Part shown: piece by piece, positions 11,237-23,208 of the stretch
How the letters are laid out: each line of letters starts with the position of its first letter
Position numbering within the stretch: position 1 is the stretch's first letter
Origin: Sabellastarte sp. h YS-2021
Lineage: Eukaryota > Annelida > Polychaeta > Sabellida > Sabellidae
NCBI GenBank assembly: GCA_964017235.1
Contig: OZ024927.1
Span: 19,921,160 to 19,985,159, forward strand
Length of the DNA stretch: 64,000 nt
Direction of reading: 5' to 3'
Notes under the pieces: model-generated
Database searches by the model: none
The model's input: the letters and a program-made list of their open reading frames with translations, nothing else
What the model was told of the DNA's origin: nothing
Translations under genes and position numbers: made by a program

Positions 11237-12012
11237 CTGATTTCAGACATTTCTGTGTATTCACTGGTTGGTGTATAGACCTTTCTGTATCCACTTGCCG
11301 AATCACTAGCATCTACCTCTGCACGATGCCTCTCTTTGGCACTCTTGGTTCCATTTCTGAACACCATATTGTAATCCACCTTTATTGGCACTTTATTCTG
11401 TTGGGCCTCCGCCTGACAAAACTCACACATTGCACAACCTTGACCTCCTTTATGACCTTCACTGGCTGATGCTCTGCTGCTCATAACTCTTTCTAACTCT
11501 GCCTCTTGTTCTTCATCCAGAACCATGGATTGGGTGAGGGTATGATCTATGCTGCCTAAATGGTCATCATTCATAATACCATTGTGCAGTAAATCTTCCT
11601 TCAGTTCAGTAGGATCAGTTCCACACTTATCCGTATCATCAGGTCTCTCTGAAGGTTTCTCACTACGGGCACTATTTGGGGGAACAGATTCCCAAGATGC
11701 CTTCTCTTCAGCATCTTCCTCCTTTTCTTCACCCTTACCATTTTCACTTTCGTTTTCTAATTTTAGCTTCCCACCACTGGTGTCCTCTGATTCTTCCTTC
11801 TGCTCCATAGTCACATCATCTAGATGCTGGCTATGTCCACCATCTTGTGGTTGCTGCACATTTTGCTCAGGTCGCGGACTTTTCCCTTCTTCATCTTCTG
11901 TGAGCGGACCTTGATTAGGAATTATGATAACAGACTGCTTTTTCACATCTGTTGGGTCAGACAGGTTCCCCTTGTTCCACTCTGGATTTGTATCACCTTC
12001 AGTATCAGACAT
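11237..12012 (-). CDS. First coding exon of an acidic disordered protein
   Basis: The minus-strand open exon has a 3' splice site at its upstream side: a pyrimidine-rich tract ending TTTGGCAG, with the AG at 12088-12089 and the exon from 12087. It ends at a consensus donor CAG|GTGAGA, with the GT at 11235-11236. The likely start is the ATG at 12010-12012 (A at -3, beginning MSDTEGDTN), which leaves 75 nt of 5' UTR in this exon. The exon encodes 258 residues plus two bases of a split Arg codon. The protein is rich in Glu, Asp, Lys and Ser, with a poly-acidic run near residues 80-110. A cysteine cluster GCAMCEFC (C-x2-C-x2-C) lies about 60 residues before the exon end. No domain was recognised and the function is unknown; the remaining exons were not found in the window. 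Confidence 0.7.
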
Positions 12013-12134
12013 CTTGGATGAAAATGGTCTTCTGCCGACCAAGGATAATCTTTCCAGCTGTCTCTCTTCTTTATATGAAGGTCTGGTCTGCCAAAGTAGA
12101 AAAAAAAACAATAAAAAATGATAATAATTAACAT

Positions 12135-13560
12135 TGGAATTTAATACACATTGGGGCTAAATTCCCACAATGGATAAACTATTTTCGCCCAGTAGGAGAT
12201 GAAGTCATACACAAATACAAATATAATATATATTATTTTTATACCCCACTTGCATTTCCAGGAGTTTGTAATAAGAACTAGCTGATTATAATTTAAGAGA
12301 CTTCTACCATTGATTCAGTTTAAAAAGCGATGGAGGAAACCGACAATACATGTTATGAACTGCTAGTGACTGTTACAACTCATGAAAATTATGCATAACA
12401 ATAACCCAGACCTCTCTTGTGCAGTACTTGGTGGGCTCCTGAAAGACTAATCCATTAAATAGAAAAGTTCACTCCTTGGCTCCACTTTTAAAGAAGCATT
12501 TATACGATTAGTTACAACACCATAAAGATGAGTGATAGCCCTAACAAGATAAGCCATAGCATTATTAAGATATGTCATGGTACTCATAAGGTAAGTCGTA
12601 ACTGCCTTACAACCAAAGAAAGCTGGATGGTGAATACTTGGGATAGAAATACTTATTTACAAAAGATTTTAAAGCATGTTTAAACGTGCGACTGCCATCT
12701 AAGGTCAGCATAATTATGTAAATGAGCTTTACGACTGAGAAGATAGGTGTTACGACCAATAAGATTACACTTGGGACTTCAATGTCATCGGGGCAATAAG
12801 GAGGTGAAGTCAGGAGAGTGGGAGTGCAAGCTATCATCAGTGCAAATAGACACAGGGATATTACATGCCAACTCCTTAGGGAGGAGCCTATTTTCAGGTC
12901 TTATATGTATACCTTACTACACTTAAAATGTCTTGGCTGGCAAGAATTTTTGGTGGGGCAATGGGGGTCTGCAACGTGAACATAAACAGCTTGGCCTCAA
13001 TCAAGAAGCCATCTTGGGGCCTTCTAATTGTATACCAGCAGGATAAATAGAGTCTGGTACTTTAGCCACATGAGCTAAAGGTACTTCCAAGCTATTAGTG
13101 ACCACAATATGTTGGTCCTCACATTACTCCTGATACAAGTAAAAAATGGTAAAGGTAGTAGATCCAATAAGACCTTCTTAACTCCTCCAGCTTTCAAAAA
13201 AGCACCCCAGCATTTAAGTTAGACAGAAGTTTACCAACTTTCCCCAAATAGATCAGACCTGTTGTAATATTCTTCCAACTCTTGCCGACCTTACCGATTT
13301 TGCTTCCTAACATATATATTTTTATAAATTTCGATTCTGGTTTCAAAATCTCAATGAACTGGGGCAAAAGTCAGGGATATGGAATCAGCACTTAAAGGTC
13401 TATTTGCAAAGTGAATGAAAAATATATGAATTATGTGCTGTGTGTTACATTTAAAAGATTAGAAAACAAAATATTAATGTGTGTTGAACATAAATAAACT
13501 TTGCGAAAATATAAAACTTGTAGTAACTGTGTCAATGTCATATCAAATATTTATTTGTAT
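12135..13560. other. No coding signal; probably intron or upstream DNA
   Basis: The sequence upstream of the acidic-protein exon. It has short repeated words around 12480-12730 (ataagatatgtcat, cataaggtaagtc) but nothing identifiable. If the 5' UTR of that gene is spliced, part of this is its first intron. Confidence 0.4.
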
Positions 13561-13564
13561 TTTT

Positions 13565-13876
13565 TTTTGTGTTTATACTCAGTGCAATATCTCTATGTAC
13601 TACAGGACTCAAAGCTCTATATGACCCATCCAATTGTACAAGTGCAGTCCAACTCTCAAATTACTGTCATTCCTAACTGAAAAACAGAGACTCAAGGATG
13701 GCCATTTATCAACATCCTTGAGGTTCTTTAACCTGCCACTGGGGATAGGACCTAATGACAGATAACCACCATTGTAAGTGATCATCCGAGCCACTATGTA
13801 TCTCCCTGTACTTGGGACTAAAGTTGTGTATGCTGTGTTCCTAGGCGAGTGTGTTACTCACTAGGCCACAGTGGCC
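13565..13876 (-). mobile_element. tRNA-derived SINE, family 2
   Basis: Read on the minus strand, the 5' end (near 13876) has the form 'gccactgtggcctagtgagtaacacactcg', a tRNA A-box-like head. The body matches the copy at 23957-24268 over about 310 bp ('ctactgatctatatgtactacaggactcaaag' words near 13590-13620 on the plus strand). The B-box is mutated here. Confidence 0.8.
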
Positions 13877-13879
13877 TTT

Positions 13880-15185
13880 TAAAAATGACTCTGACAAATA
13901 TATTCTTGAATATCACATACTGTTCACATCCAACTTTTGATATTATCTTGTGTATTAACCACTAAGGAATCGTACAAAATGAAGAGAAATCCTACCTTAT
14001 ATTCCTTTTGAAACTTCATTTTGAGTACAATCCTTATGATCTGATACTAGCAAGTTTATCCAACAATATTTATGAACACACACAAATTTATTTATAGAAA
14101 ACTGGCACAGAATGTCTGAAATTCACCAGGTCTAGTTTGTGTTAATAATCACATGGAGTTTGTTATATTGCTTCAAACTTTACAAAACTTATTCTCGCAC
14201 AAGAAAATCCTTTAAAAAGCAAAGGGTCAAAGTTAAATAACCTGAAATCATATCTCCACTTTTTAGTCTTATCTCTTGTGTCAATGGTCATAAATTCCTC
14301 CATTAAGTTCAAATGTGCTTGACATTTTTTTCATATTATCATAAATTTTAGAAGAAATGCTATTCAAAATCCAATTAAGCCACTTATTTGGAGTGGTTTT
14401 CAGGGAGGGCGGGTAATTCATGTTTTACAAACAATAACTGCAAGCAATCAGCATAAAATCCTAACCTTTCTAAGACCCACTAATGTAAATGAATTATAAA
14501 AATAGATTAGGTTATGTTTTGTCAAATTCTATTAACAGTATTTAGAAATGGAATTTTTGTAGACATAAATAGATATTATGTCATATTTGAGTTTTTCCAT
14601 TGTTTTTCCATTATTGGTATAATGTTAAGGCTAAGTTATTTTAAACCCCAAATTTGAGAAGTTAAAGAACATATATAAATCAGCATTCCTCTGTCAGATG
14701 TGATGCTTAAATGAATGGTAAAATTTGCAGCCATTTCAAACAAACTCGACTGCTGTATATAGTTGGGCTTATGTAGGCCTTTGCTTCTGAAGATTTTAAA
14801 ATACAAAAACAGGTGTTTTAGATTCGTGTATACTGACAATAAATTGGTTTCAGGACTTTTTAATTTAATATTACATGAAAAGACAAAACACACAATCCTT
14901 GTCCTCCCGGGCTCGGATTGTATTGATTTGTTTATATCCTCCATGAGCCTTGTCATATTCTTAATAGTGTGACATACAAAAAGACATATATAATTTTTAG
15001 ATACCTGGTACTGCTTACTCTGGATAATGAGCTTAACAAATTTCATTGACAAGTGACGATTTCTATTTTTAAAACTATGTTATCGATAAATATTGATATC
15101 AAAATATCCCACAAATACATTTTTTAGTTTTGAATTATGGGACATGTACAATCGTAGTTAAGTTGCATTGTATTGAATGCAAAGG
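13880..15185. other. No gene seen
   Basis: AT-rich sequence. The longest open frame (14636-15052, minus) has no domain, biased composition or splice context and is probably chance. Confidence 0.4.
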
Positions 15186-15191
15186 TGTACA

Positions 15192-15783
15192 GAGAAAACC
15201 CCCTACAGAGAAAAGCCCTACTGAAAACAGCCCTATATCTTTTTGACACCTGTGGAGAAAAGCCCTATACTAATTTGTTAGACTTTGGAGACAACTGCTA
15301 CACCTTTTTAGACAATAGAGAAAAGTCCTACACTAGATTTACTAGTTGGTACAAAGTACACACATGTAATGGCTCAAAATTAAGTATCAGTTTTGTTAAT
15401 TCAATAATGTTATCATTATATTACTTACAATACAAATTACACATTTATTATAGTCTGACAAAACAAAAACATAGCACCGTTTTTAATCTTACCAATAAAA
15501 TATCACACTGTATTGCAATCATATGCAGCTGTTTTTCAGTACAGGTATATACAATAGAGAGTACAATAGAGATATAGAAATGTTATTACTTTATCGTGTT
15601 TTGTAAAATAGTGACAATGTTTTGTGAAATACATAACTTTGAACTAGTATTTCAAACTATCCGTCTGAAAATGGTGATGGCCTTTTTCACAGGGTCTGAA
15701 AAAAGGGTGTAGAGTATTTCTCCACGTTTATCAAAAGTGAAGGGCTTATGTCGAGTAGGGCTTTCCTCTGTGGGGGTTTTCTC
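15192..15783. repeat. Inverted-repeat element with GAGAAAAGCCCTA-rich arms
   Basis: The left arm (15192-15270) contains GAGAAAACCCC, ACAGAGAAAAGCCCTACT and GTGGAGAAAAGCCCTATAC. The right arm (15711-15783) carries the reverse complement of a diverged copy, with AGGGCTTATG, AGTAGGGCTTTCC and GGGGGTTTTCTC. Arms are roughly 75% alike around a 440-bp AT-rich centre. The repeated GGAGAAAAGCCCTA resembles a C2H2 zinc-finger linker codon string, but no Cys/His pattern follows, so a foldback or MITE-like element is more likely. Confidence 0.6.
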
Positions 15784-15789
15784 CCAGAT

Positions 15790-16377
15790 TGGTATGGCAC
15801 ACCCGATTTCTTTCGATTTAAAGTCTTGGAAACCACATCCAACCACAGTCAGTTCCCATATTATAGTCTCTTGAAATATTCTTTTTTAAAAGAGTAATTG
15901 GAAAGACTATATTTGTTTATCATGTAACTAGAGTTTTAATTAAGTCACACAAGGTTAAGAGAAAAATAAACAACAAATATATGAGGAGTTCAGCTAAGCA
16001 AAAAACATGGGACCTATTCTAATCTTGTGTACATATCCAAGTGTGTTTCATCTAGTTTTAAATTTCCTACTACCGTAACAGTAGGGCTTATACAGGTGAT
16101 CTAATATACACAGGAATAAATCAATGAATTATCTTGTAGAAAAAAAGTTTTCTGTATAAACTATGAATGAGGATCGAGGGTGGATTTGGAAGATTGTTTG
16201 GTGCAGTGTTAAAGTGTCGTCTGTTCCATTGACACCAATCCCCAAAATATATATCAAATATTTGCTGAAAGTTTTTGAGCTATAACCTATACAATCTCTT
16301 TTATTAAAAGACGTCTGTAAAATATATAGAGAATAAAAAGAAACCCCAAGAATGGAAATATCTGAATAGACCTTATT
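15790..16377. other. No gene or clear repeat seen
   Basis: AT-rich spacer between two repeat elements. Nothing recognised. Confidence 0.4.
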
Positions 16378-17723
16378 AACGCTCGACGATAGGAGAGGGT
16401 TATTGTAATCAGTTTGTTTCTGTCAGTCTGTCTGTCTGTCTGTCTGTCTGTCTGTGCACCGTTTTGCCCTTATAACTCAAAAACTATACCATCAATCGAG
16501 CTCAAATTTGGTGGGTAGATATTTCATGGGGTACAGACGGAATCTTCCAAATTTGGTGTAATTTGTTTCAAAATTAAAGTCAGGAGACAGGTTTTTAAAT
16601 TTTTAATTGGGTATATACAGTGAAACCTACTTGTCTTCAAAAATCAATATCATGATAGGATTTCCTCCTCATAAATTCTTGCCTCATCAGATATCCTCTG
16701 TGGCTGTGAGTGTAATGTGTAGAACTTGTAATCTCATGGTTGGGGTTCAATACCAGTTAATTCTAAATTTTTTTTTTTTTTAATTTTTGTTTTTAGGTTT
16801 TTTTTAGCAATTTTTTTAAAGGTCTTTTAAAAAGAAAAGAGAAAAACACAGCATCTAAAATTTTACTGTTCAAAAAAAAAACTTTAACTAAGATAAAGTG
16901 TTCAACTTGATGGACAATAATAGATCAATTGGGCATATACAGAGAAATCTGATTTTCTTTATTGCATAAGTAAAAAAATCAATATTTTGCTGTCCGATGA
17001 TGTCATTACTTAATGATGTCACAATGCAATTGTCATTGTGAGGTCACAAAACCTAGCTTGTGATACGTGTGATATACTTCTTCTCATTAAATTTATGTCT
17101 TGAAATTGACATAAATACAATTGAGAGGGAAGTGGTGTATTTGTCATGTTTATTTATTTCTGGTTTTTTTTTCGTTTTTTTTTTGTTTGTTTGTTTCAAT
17201 TTCTTGACAGTCCATCACAAAAATTTACCCTGAGTAATTTTGACCAAGAAGTGGCTTTTAACCAATATTTTTACCTCTACCAGGAATTTATGTTTGTTGT
17301 GTGCTTTTTTGTCTATTTGTCTGCCTGTTTTTGGTGTTTAGATTACTCCAGAACTAATGAACAGATCTTTATAAAAAATTTGTGGGTAGGACCTGGTGAA
17401 AGGAAGAAATTACTAATTTTTGGGAAAGACGTGGATCATATTTTGGATACAAAAAAATCATGAATTTTCATAGGTCCCATTTCAATGTATTTTAATGATT
17501 TTAGCTTTCTACTTCATATTTCTTCAAAAGTAATTAATAAATTTTGATGTCAAATTTGAAGTAGGAAGGGACTAGCCATGGGAAGGAGTGATTATAGTTT
17601 AGGAAAGATCCAATTAATATATTGGATACCAAGAAGCCTCCAGAATTTCTGGAAATGCCACCATGATGGATGTGTGTTATACTTTATAACACTTGTGAGA
17701 CTGGTCACATCGAGTCGAGCGTT
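16378..17723. repeat. Repeat element copy 1 with AACGCTCGAC ends
   Basis: Begins AACGCTCGAC (16378-16387) and ends with its exact inverse GTCGAGCGTT (17714-17723), then 'ttgctctctctgagtgcatcttgt'. The left part holds a (CTGT)n tract (about 16428-16456) and 'gcaccgttttgcccttataactcaaaaact'. A second copy lies at 18029-19133. There is no coding capacity, so it is a non-autonomous repeat of unknown class. Confidence 0.75.
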
Positions 17724-18028
17724 TTGCTCTCTCTGAGTGCATCTTGTATTGTGCCTGTATTTATCTTCATTTTGTTAAAGCTTGGTGGATTTGAATACCA
17801 TTGTCTGGACTATAGAAATTGATTTCTTAAATTTATGAGTGGGGTGAAATTATTCTCATTGTTACTTCCACAAGGAGGTTCTGTTTTGGGGTGTTTTTTG
17901 TTTTGTTTTTCTGCCTGCCTGTGTGTTTGTGTTCATGATAACTCCCAAAAAAATGAACAATCTATTTTCAATGATTTTGGCTTTCTGGTTGATATTACTC
18001 CAAATGTAATGGGCCGACCTTCATGATT

Positions 18029-19133
18029 AACGCTCGACGATAGGAGAGGGTTATTGTGATCAGTTTGTTTCTGTCTGTCCGTCTGTCTGTCTGTCTGTGC
18101 ACCGTTTTGCCCTTATAACTCAAAAACTATAACACCAATCAAGCTCAAATTTGGTGGGCAGATATTTCATGGGGTACAGACGGATTCTTGAAAATTTGGT
18201 GTAATTTGTGTGAAAATTAAAGCCAGGAGAGAGTTTTTCTTATTTGTAATTGGGCTTTTACAGTGAAATCTGCTTCCCTGTCTGTGCACCGTTTTTCCCT
18301 TATAACTCAAAAACTACAACATCAATCAATCTCAAATTTGGTGGGAAGGTATTTCATGGGACACAGACAGATCCTGCCAAATTTGGTGTAATTTGTTTGA
18401 AAATTAAAGCCAGGAGAGAGTTTTTCTTATTTTTAATAGGGAATTCACAGTGAAACTGCTTCTCTTCATCACATACGTCAAAAATCAATATTTTACTTTC
18501 TGATGATGTCATTACTCAGTGATGTCACAATGCAACTGTCATTGTGAGGTCACAAACCTAGCTTGTGATACTTGCTGACTTTAAGTAAAAATATTTCTTC
18601 TCATTTTATGGCTTGAAATTGACATAAACATAATAAAGAGGGAGGTGATATATTCATTAGTTTTATTAATTATTATTTCTGTTTTATTTTCTCTTTTTTC
18701 TTTCAATACCTTGACAGTCCATCACAAAAAATTACCATGCGTGATTTTCACCAAGAAGTGATCTTTAAGCAATATTTTTACCTCCACCAGCAGTTTATAT
18801 TTTTGTGTGCTAATTGTTTAATTGTCTCTTTGTTTTTTTTTTTGTGTGTGTGTGTGTTTACATTACTCTAGAACTAATGAACAGATCTTTATTTAAAAAT
18901 TTGTGGGTTGGACCTGACTGAAGGAAGAAGTTACTAAAAGAAAGATCTGAATCTTATTTTGGATACAAAAAAATCATGATTATTCAGAGGTCCCATTTCA
19001 ATGTATTTTTAATGACTTTAGCTTTCTACTTGATATTTCTATGAAGATTAATTTACATGTTTGGTTTTATTTTATTGTCTTCCGTACAATACTTTATATC
19101 ACTTGAGAGACTGGTCACTAAGAGTCGAGCGTT
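18029..19133. repeat. Repeat element copy 2 with AACGCTCGAC ends
   Basis: The same ends as copy 1 (AACGCTCGAC at 18029-18038, GTCGAGCGTT at 19124-19133) in the same orientation. The 'gcaccgtttt.cccttataactcaaaaacta' block is duplicated inside (near 18098 and again near 18286), giving a 180-bp internal tandem repeat. Both copies share the 'gatgtcacaatgcaa.tgtcattgtgaggtcac' segment. Confidence 0.75.
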
Positions 19134-19159
19134 TTGCTCTCTCTGAGTGCATCTTGTTT

Positions 19160-20399
19160 TTATATGGGTCGGGCCTGGTTAAAGGAAGAAGTCATTACAT
19201 ATTGGGAAAGATCCGGATCATAATCTGGATTCCTGAAATTTCAGAAGCTTGCTCTGGTGGAGTGCTTTTTAATATTAAGGTTATTAATATCAGGCCTTAT
19301 AATCTATTCCAATAATGTATTAAACATTTTTGTTGAAAATGCCATGTTTATCCATGGAGTTTGTTGGTATACAGGATAACTTAAAGTCAATGGTTTACTA
19401 TTACTTTGTGGTATTACTTAAGACCAACAATTAGAAATGCATCCAAAATGTATGGATAAGTCCCGGAATGTTTGGGGTACTCAGATCACACTACAAGGGG
19501 TTTCACCTACTTTTATAGGCATTTATGTAACTCCTTATTCCTCCCTGTACAGCCAGAGTTTTTGTTTATAACTTAAATACTAAGAATACAGTATCTTTAT
19601 ACATCTGTACTATATCATACTAATCATTCACGTTTGAAATAATAGAAATACAACATTTATGTACATTTTATCATCTTCTTATCATTTCCTAGTTAAATAC
19701 TTAACGTAGACCATTTTTATACAATGTATTGTCTTCGGAGCAGTTTTAATTTCAATACAAAATACTCAATTTTTGTTTATCTTATCATGTCTTTATTGTC
19801 AACAACTTAAATAATAAAAATATACCATTTTAATAATCTTATAATGTCCTTATCGTTTACAACTTATTATTTGTTTTGCAAACTTAAATACACTATTTTT
19901 AACCTTTTTTCATCTCCTTATCATCTGCAGTTTTAATTCTATATATACAGCATTTTGATTTCTAAAACATTTTGTGAGCCTTGCTCAATGAAAAGAATTT
20001 TAAAACTGAATCCAGTAGTCTAGAGAAGGGTGATGGCCCCATTAGTAAAAATAATAAGTCTAATTTGAAGAAAATGTCAACAGATGATTTGATCAAATTG
20101 GTGAATGCTTGAGTCATATCCTTGCCTTGCTCAAGGCTCAAGTTTCTTTGAGATTAAGAAAAATACTTTAATAAGTCTCTGTTTACATAATGTACTCTTA
20201 CATACACATGTGTACAGGTTTCTACATCAGCATATTACTAATACAGAATCTCTGGGGAGCTTTTATCTCCTCACATGTATGAGTGCTTTATGAATATCAA
20301 AACACTTGTGTACGTATTTGTAAAAATATGGTTTAAATTAGAGCTTTAAATAAGGCCATGCATATTCTTGCATCAGGAAATTTCTCGTATTAATTCGGA
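19160..20399. other. AT-rich, no gene seen
   Basis: Repeated AT-rich words such as 'cttatcat' and 'acttaaatac' between about 19560 and 19950 suggest a decayed local duplication. No gene or named element. Confidence 0.4.
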
Positions 20400-21790
20400 A
20401 GAATCCAGTGGATACTTTGGTTTTTAGCTACGCCACCGCCACACATAGAGAAATTTTAGACGTTAACGCTCTCAGAGGGAAAACTACACCACCTACGTTC
20501 ACCAAATTTGCAGAATATCTTCATTGGTGGGTAAGCGTCTATGGGACTGAAATTAGCCTCATTCTGAAAAACAAGATGGCTGCCACGGGCATTTCTTTGA
20601 AAATTATCTAGTTTTTTCTACTGGCTGGTTCTCATAGGTAGAAGGTTGCATCTCTTCATAGGTGATATGTATAACATATATACATATCCTCTACGACCTT
20701 GCAGACAATTAACCTTGAAACTCTTAATTCAAGGTCATCCACTGAGTGCCAAAGTACCTCACATAGTGGACTTTAAAAGTACCTATATCTCCCTTATTAT
20801 TGGTCCTAGAGGTTTGCAATGTGAAACCAAGCTATAGGAAATCATGGGCTGGGAATCTTCTGGTGCGGTCAGATTTGACCTTGGACCCCTCCTTCAAGGT
20901 CATATGGGGATAGCCAAACTTAAAAGTGCTTATAACTTGCTTATTATTGGTCCTAGAGGTTTGCAATGTGAAACCAGCTCACATGAAATCATGGGCTGGA
21001 ATCTTTTGATGTGGTCAGATTTAACCTTGGGCCCCTCTTTCAAGGTCAAACGAGGATAGCCAAACTTAGAAGTGCTTATAACTTGCTTATTATTGGTCCT
21101 AGTGGTTTGTAATGTGAAACCAACTTTTAGGAAATCATAGGCTGGGAATCTTCTAATGTATCTAGATTTGACTTTGGGCTCCTCCTTGAAGGTCAAACAA
21201 GGATAGCAAAAGTCAAAAGTGCTTATAACTCGTTTATTATTGGTCCTCGAAGCTTGTAATGAGAAACCAACTTATAGGAAATCATGGCCTGGAATCTTTT
21301 GATGTGATCAGATTTGACCTTAGACCCCTCCTTCAAGATCAAAAGGGGATAGCCAAACTTACAAGTGCTTATAGCTTGCTTATTATTGGTCATAGAGGTT
21401 GAAACCAACTTATAGGAAATCATGGGTAGGGAATCTTCTGATGTGTTGAGATTTGACTTTGGGGCCCTCCTTCAAGGTCAAATGAGGATAGCAAAACTTA
21501 AAAGTGCTTATAACTCGCTAATTATTGGTCTTGGAGGCTTACAATATGAAACCAACTTATAGGAAATCATGGGCTGGGAATCTTCCACTGTGGTCCGATT
21601 TGACCTTGGGCCCCTCCTTCAAGGTGAAGCGAGGACAGCCAACTTAAAAGTGCTTATAACTCGTTTATTATTGATCCTAGAGGTTTGCAATGTGAAACCA
21701 ACTTGTAGGATATCATGGGCTGGGAATCTTCTGATGTCAAATTTGACCTTCAACCCCTCCTTCAGGGTCAAATGATGGTTCACTGGCTTT
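20400..21790. repeat. Repeat element with 147-bp tandem array
   Basis: The head (about 20400-20610) resembles the head of the 5148-6185 element ('caccaaatttgcagaatat', 'ctgaaaaacaagatggctgcca'). It is followed by seven tandem monomers. The anchor word '(c/t)ttattattggtcctaga' (with variants) starts at 20793, 20940, 21086, 21233, 21379, 21518 and 21664, giving spacings of 146-147 bp except one of 139. Each monomer also has 'ggaaatcatgggctgggaatcttc' and 'tttgaccttgg.cccctccttcaaggtc' words. No conserved frame. Confidence 0.88.
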
Positions 21791-21794
21791 GGTG

Positions 21795-22975
21795 AGTTGT
21801 CTCTCCGGTGGATACAAATTTGCATTGGTTCTCCGATGCGTAGGTATAGTTGTATTTATCATATATAATGTATCTATCACAAGTACTTCGTGCCTTTATA
21901 ATTCTACACTTAAGATTACATTTTGTTAGTGTTTTAATAACCATGAATATCTGGACTTCATTCGTGATGCTTGTCACTTTCTTGCCATATTTAATTGTTA
22001 TAATTTTTATATCATGTTGTTACCTAAGTGTGATAATTAATAAAATCTCAATTCCAATGTTATGAATATGCCTCTTGATCACCTCCAATAATGCAAAGTC
22101 GGGTATAGTCTTGTTGGTTATACTACTTATTTTTATACTCACTAAGGTCTGAATCATAATCAATGTAAATTATATGCCTGTCCCTATTTTGTTTGAATGG
22201 AAATCCACATTTTTAATGTTTTTTTTTGACAAAACCAGTATAAACATCTCCAAGTTTAAAATCCGCTTAGTCCCACAAAAAGTCTACTTTGTGGAATTGG
22301 GCGTTTATCTGATTTGCCTTAAATACTATTGTTAAAACCTTCTAAGGCGTTTCCCGTTGGACCTAGATTATAGTCCCCTTTATCATTGGGTAACCATGGA
22401 AACTCACTTTCTCTATGGGGTCACCCTGGGTGTTCCTAGCTGGATAATGTACTTGACCTTCTGGAGTTAGATGACCTTCAGCATGTCTGTGTTGTATGGC
22501 TATGTATACAAAATCTTGAACTGTAAATCAAAATAGACTTAGGTTATGTATTATCAAAGTACATAGTTTGTATAACATTTGATGAATGTATATATAATAA
22601 AAAAATAATATCCGCACCCTTGTGTTTATATGGGGACTTTTGGGGGCGTTGGGGACTGTAAACCTTATCACGATTTTTGAAGTTGTGCATGTGTTTACAA
22701 ATGTATATCTTCTAAACCCATGGCAAAGTATCAGTGATTGAGTAGTGAACAAGTTTGACAGCCCCTAACTCAACCCTAAACCTAACCCTAGCCTAATAAA
22801 CCTAACACCTGACCTTTTTATGTCTATAGTCCTTGGTTTGAAATCCGACGCATGGCTACATATAATCCTTTGGCCAGACAATGGTAAATTTTAATGGGAA
22901 TATCTGTGAACAGTAAATTATTTAATGTTCGTGACAGATTCTTCAATGTTTGTCCATTATTTTCAAGCCTCTTGT
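21795..22975. other. No gene seen; short telomere-like run
   Basis: At about 22765-22805 the sequence reads as degenerate CCCTAA-type units (ccctaactcaaccctaaacctaaccctag). The rest is unrecognised AT-rich DNA. Confidence 0.45.
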
Positions 22976-23100
22976 AATATCCTTACCTATATCAGTTCTG
23001 TTAACACCTGGACTTCCGGGGCTTCCTCTTCAATCAGCTGAGCCAAAGGTGGATACCTGGACGCCTAGGTGTTAACAGAACTGATACACATGAGGATATT
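22976..23100. mobile_element. Short hairpin element
   Basis: TATCAGTTCTGTTAACACCT at 22990-23009 is matched exactly by its reverse complement at 23067-23086. An outer pair AATATCCT (22976-22983) and AGGATATT (23093-23100) extends the symmetry. The loop is 57 bp. It looks like a very small foldback or MITE; no other copy was found in the window. Confidence 0.7.
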
Positions 23101-23208
23101 CTTGTTTCATCAACTGGATTATCGTAGTACCCTATCTAGTGTGTAACTTCATACTTAGAAGCTTAAAAGTAAAATCTTATCACTAAAAGCCACCTTGATC
23201 TTGACCCA

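Noticed and set aside
11233..12111. Full 292-codon frame as the coding region of the acidic protein
   Set aside because: The first 8 codons lie upstream of a strong 3' splice site and the last codon lies past a consensus donor, so the frame overruns the exon on both sides.
15173..15577. 134-codon frame with GEKPY as a zinc-finger protein
   Set aside because: The linker-like words are not followed by Cys-x2-Cys or His pairs; explained better as a repeat arm.
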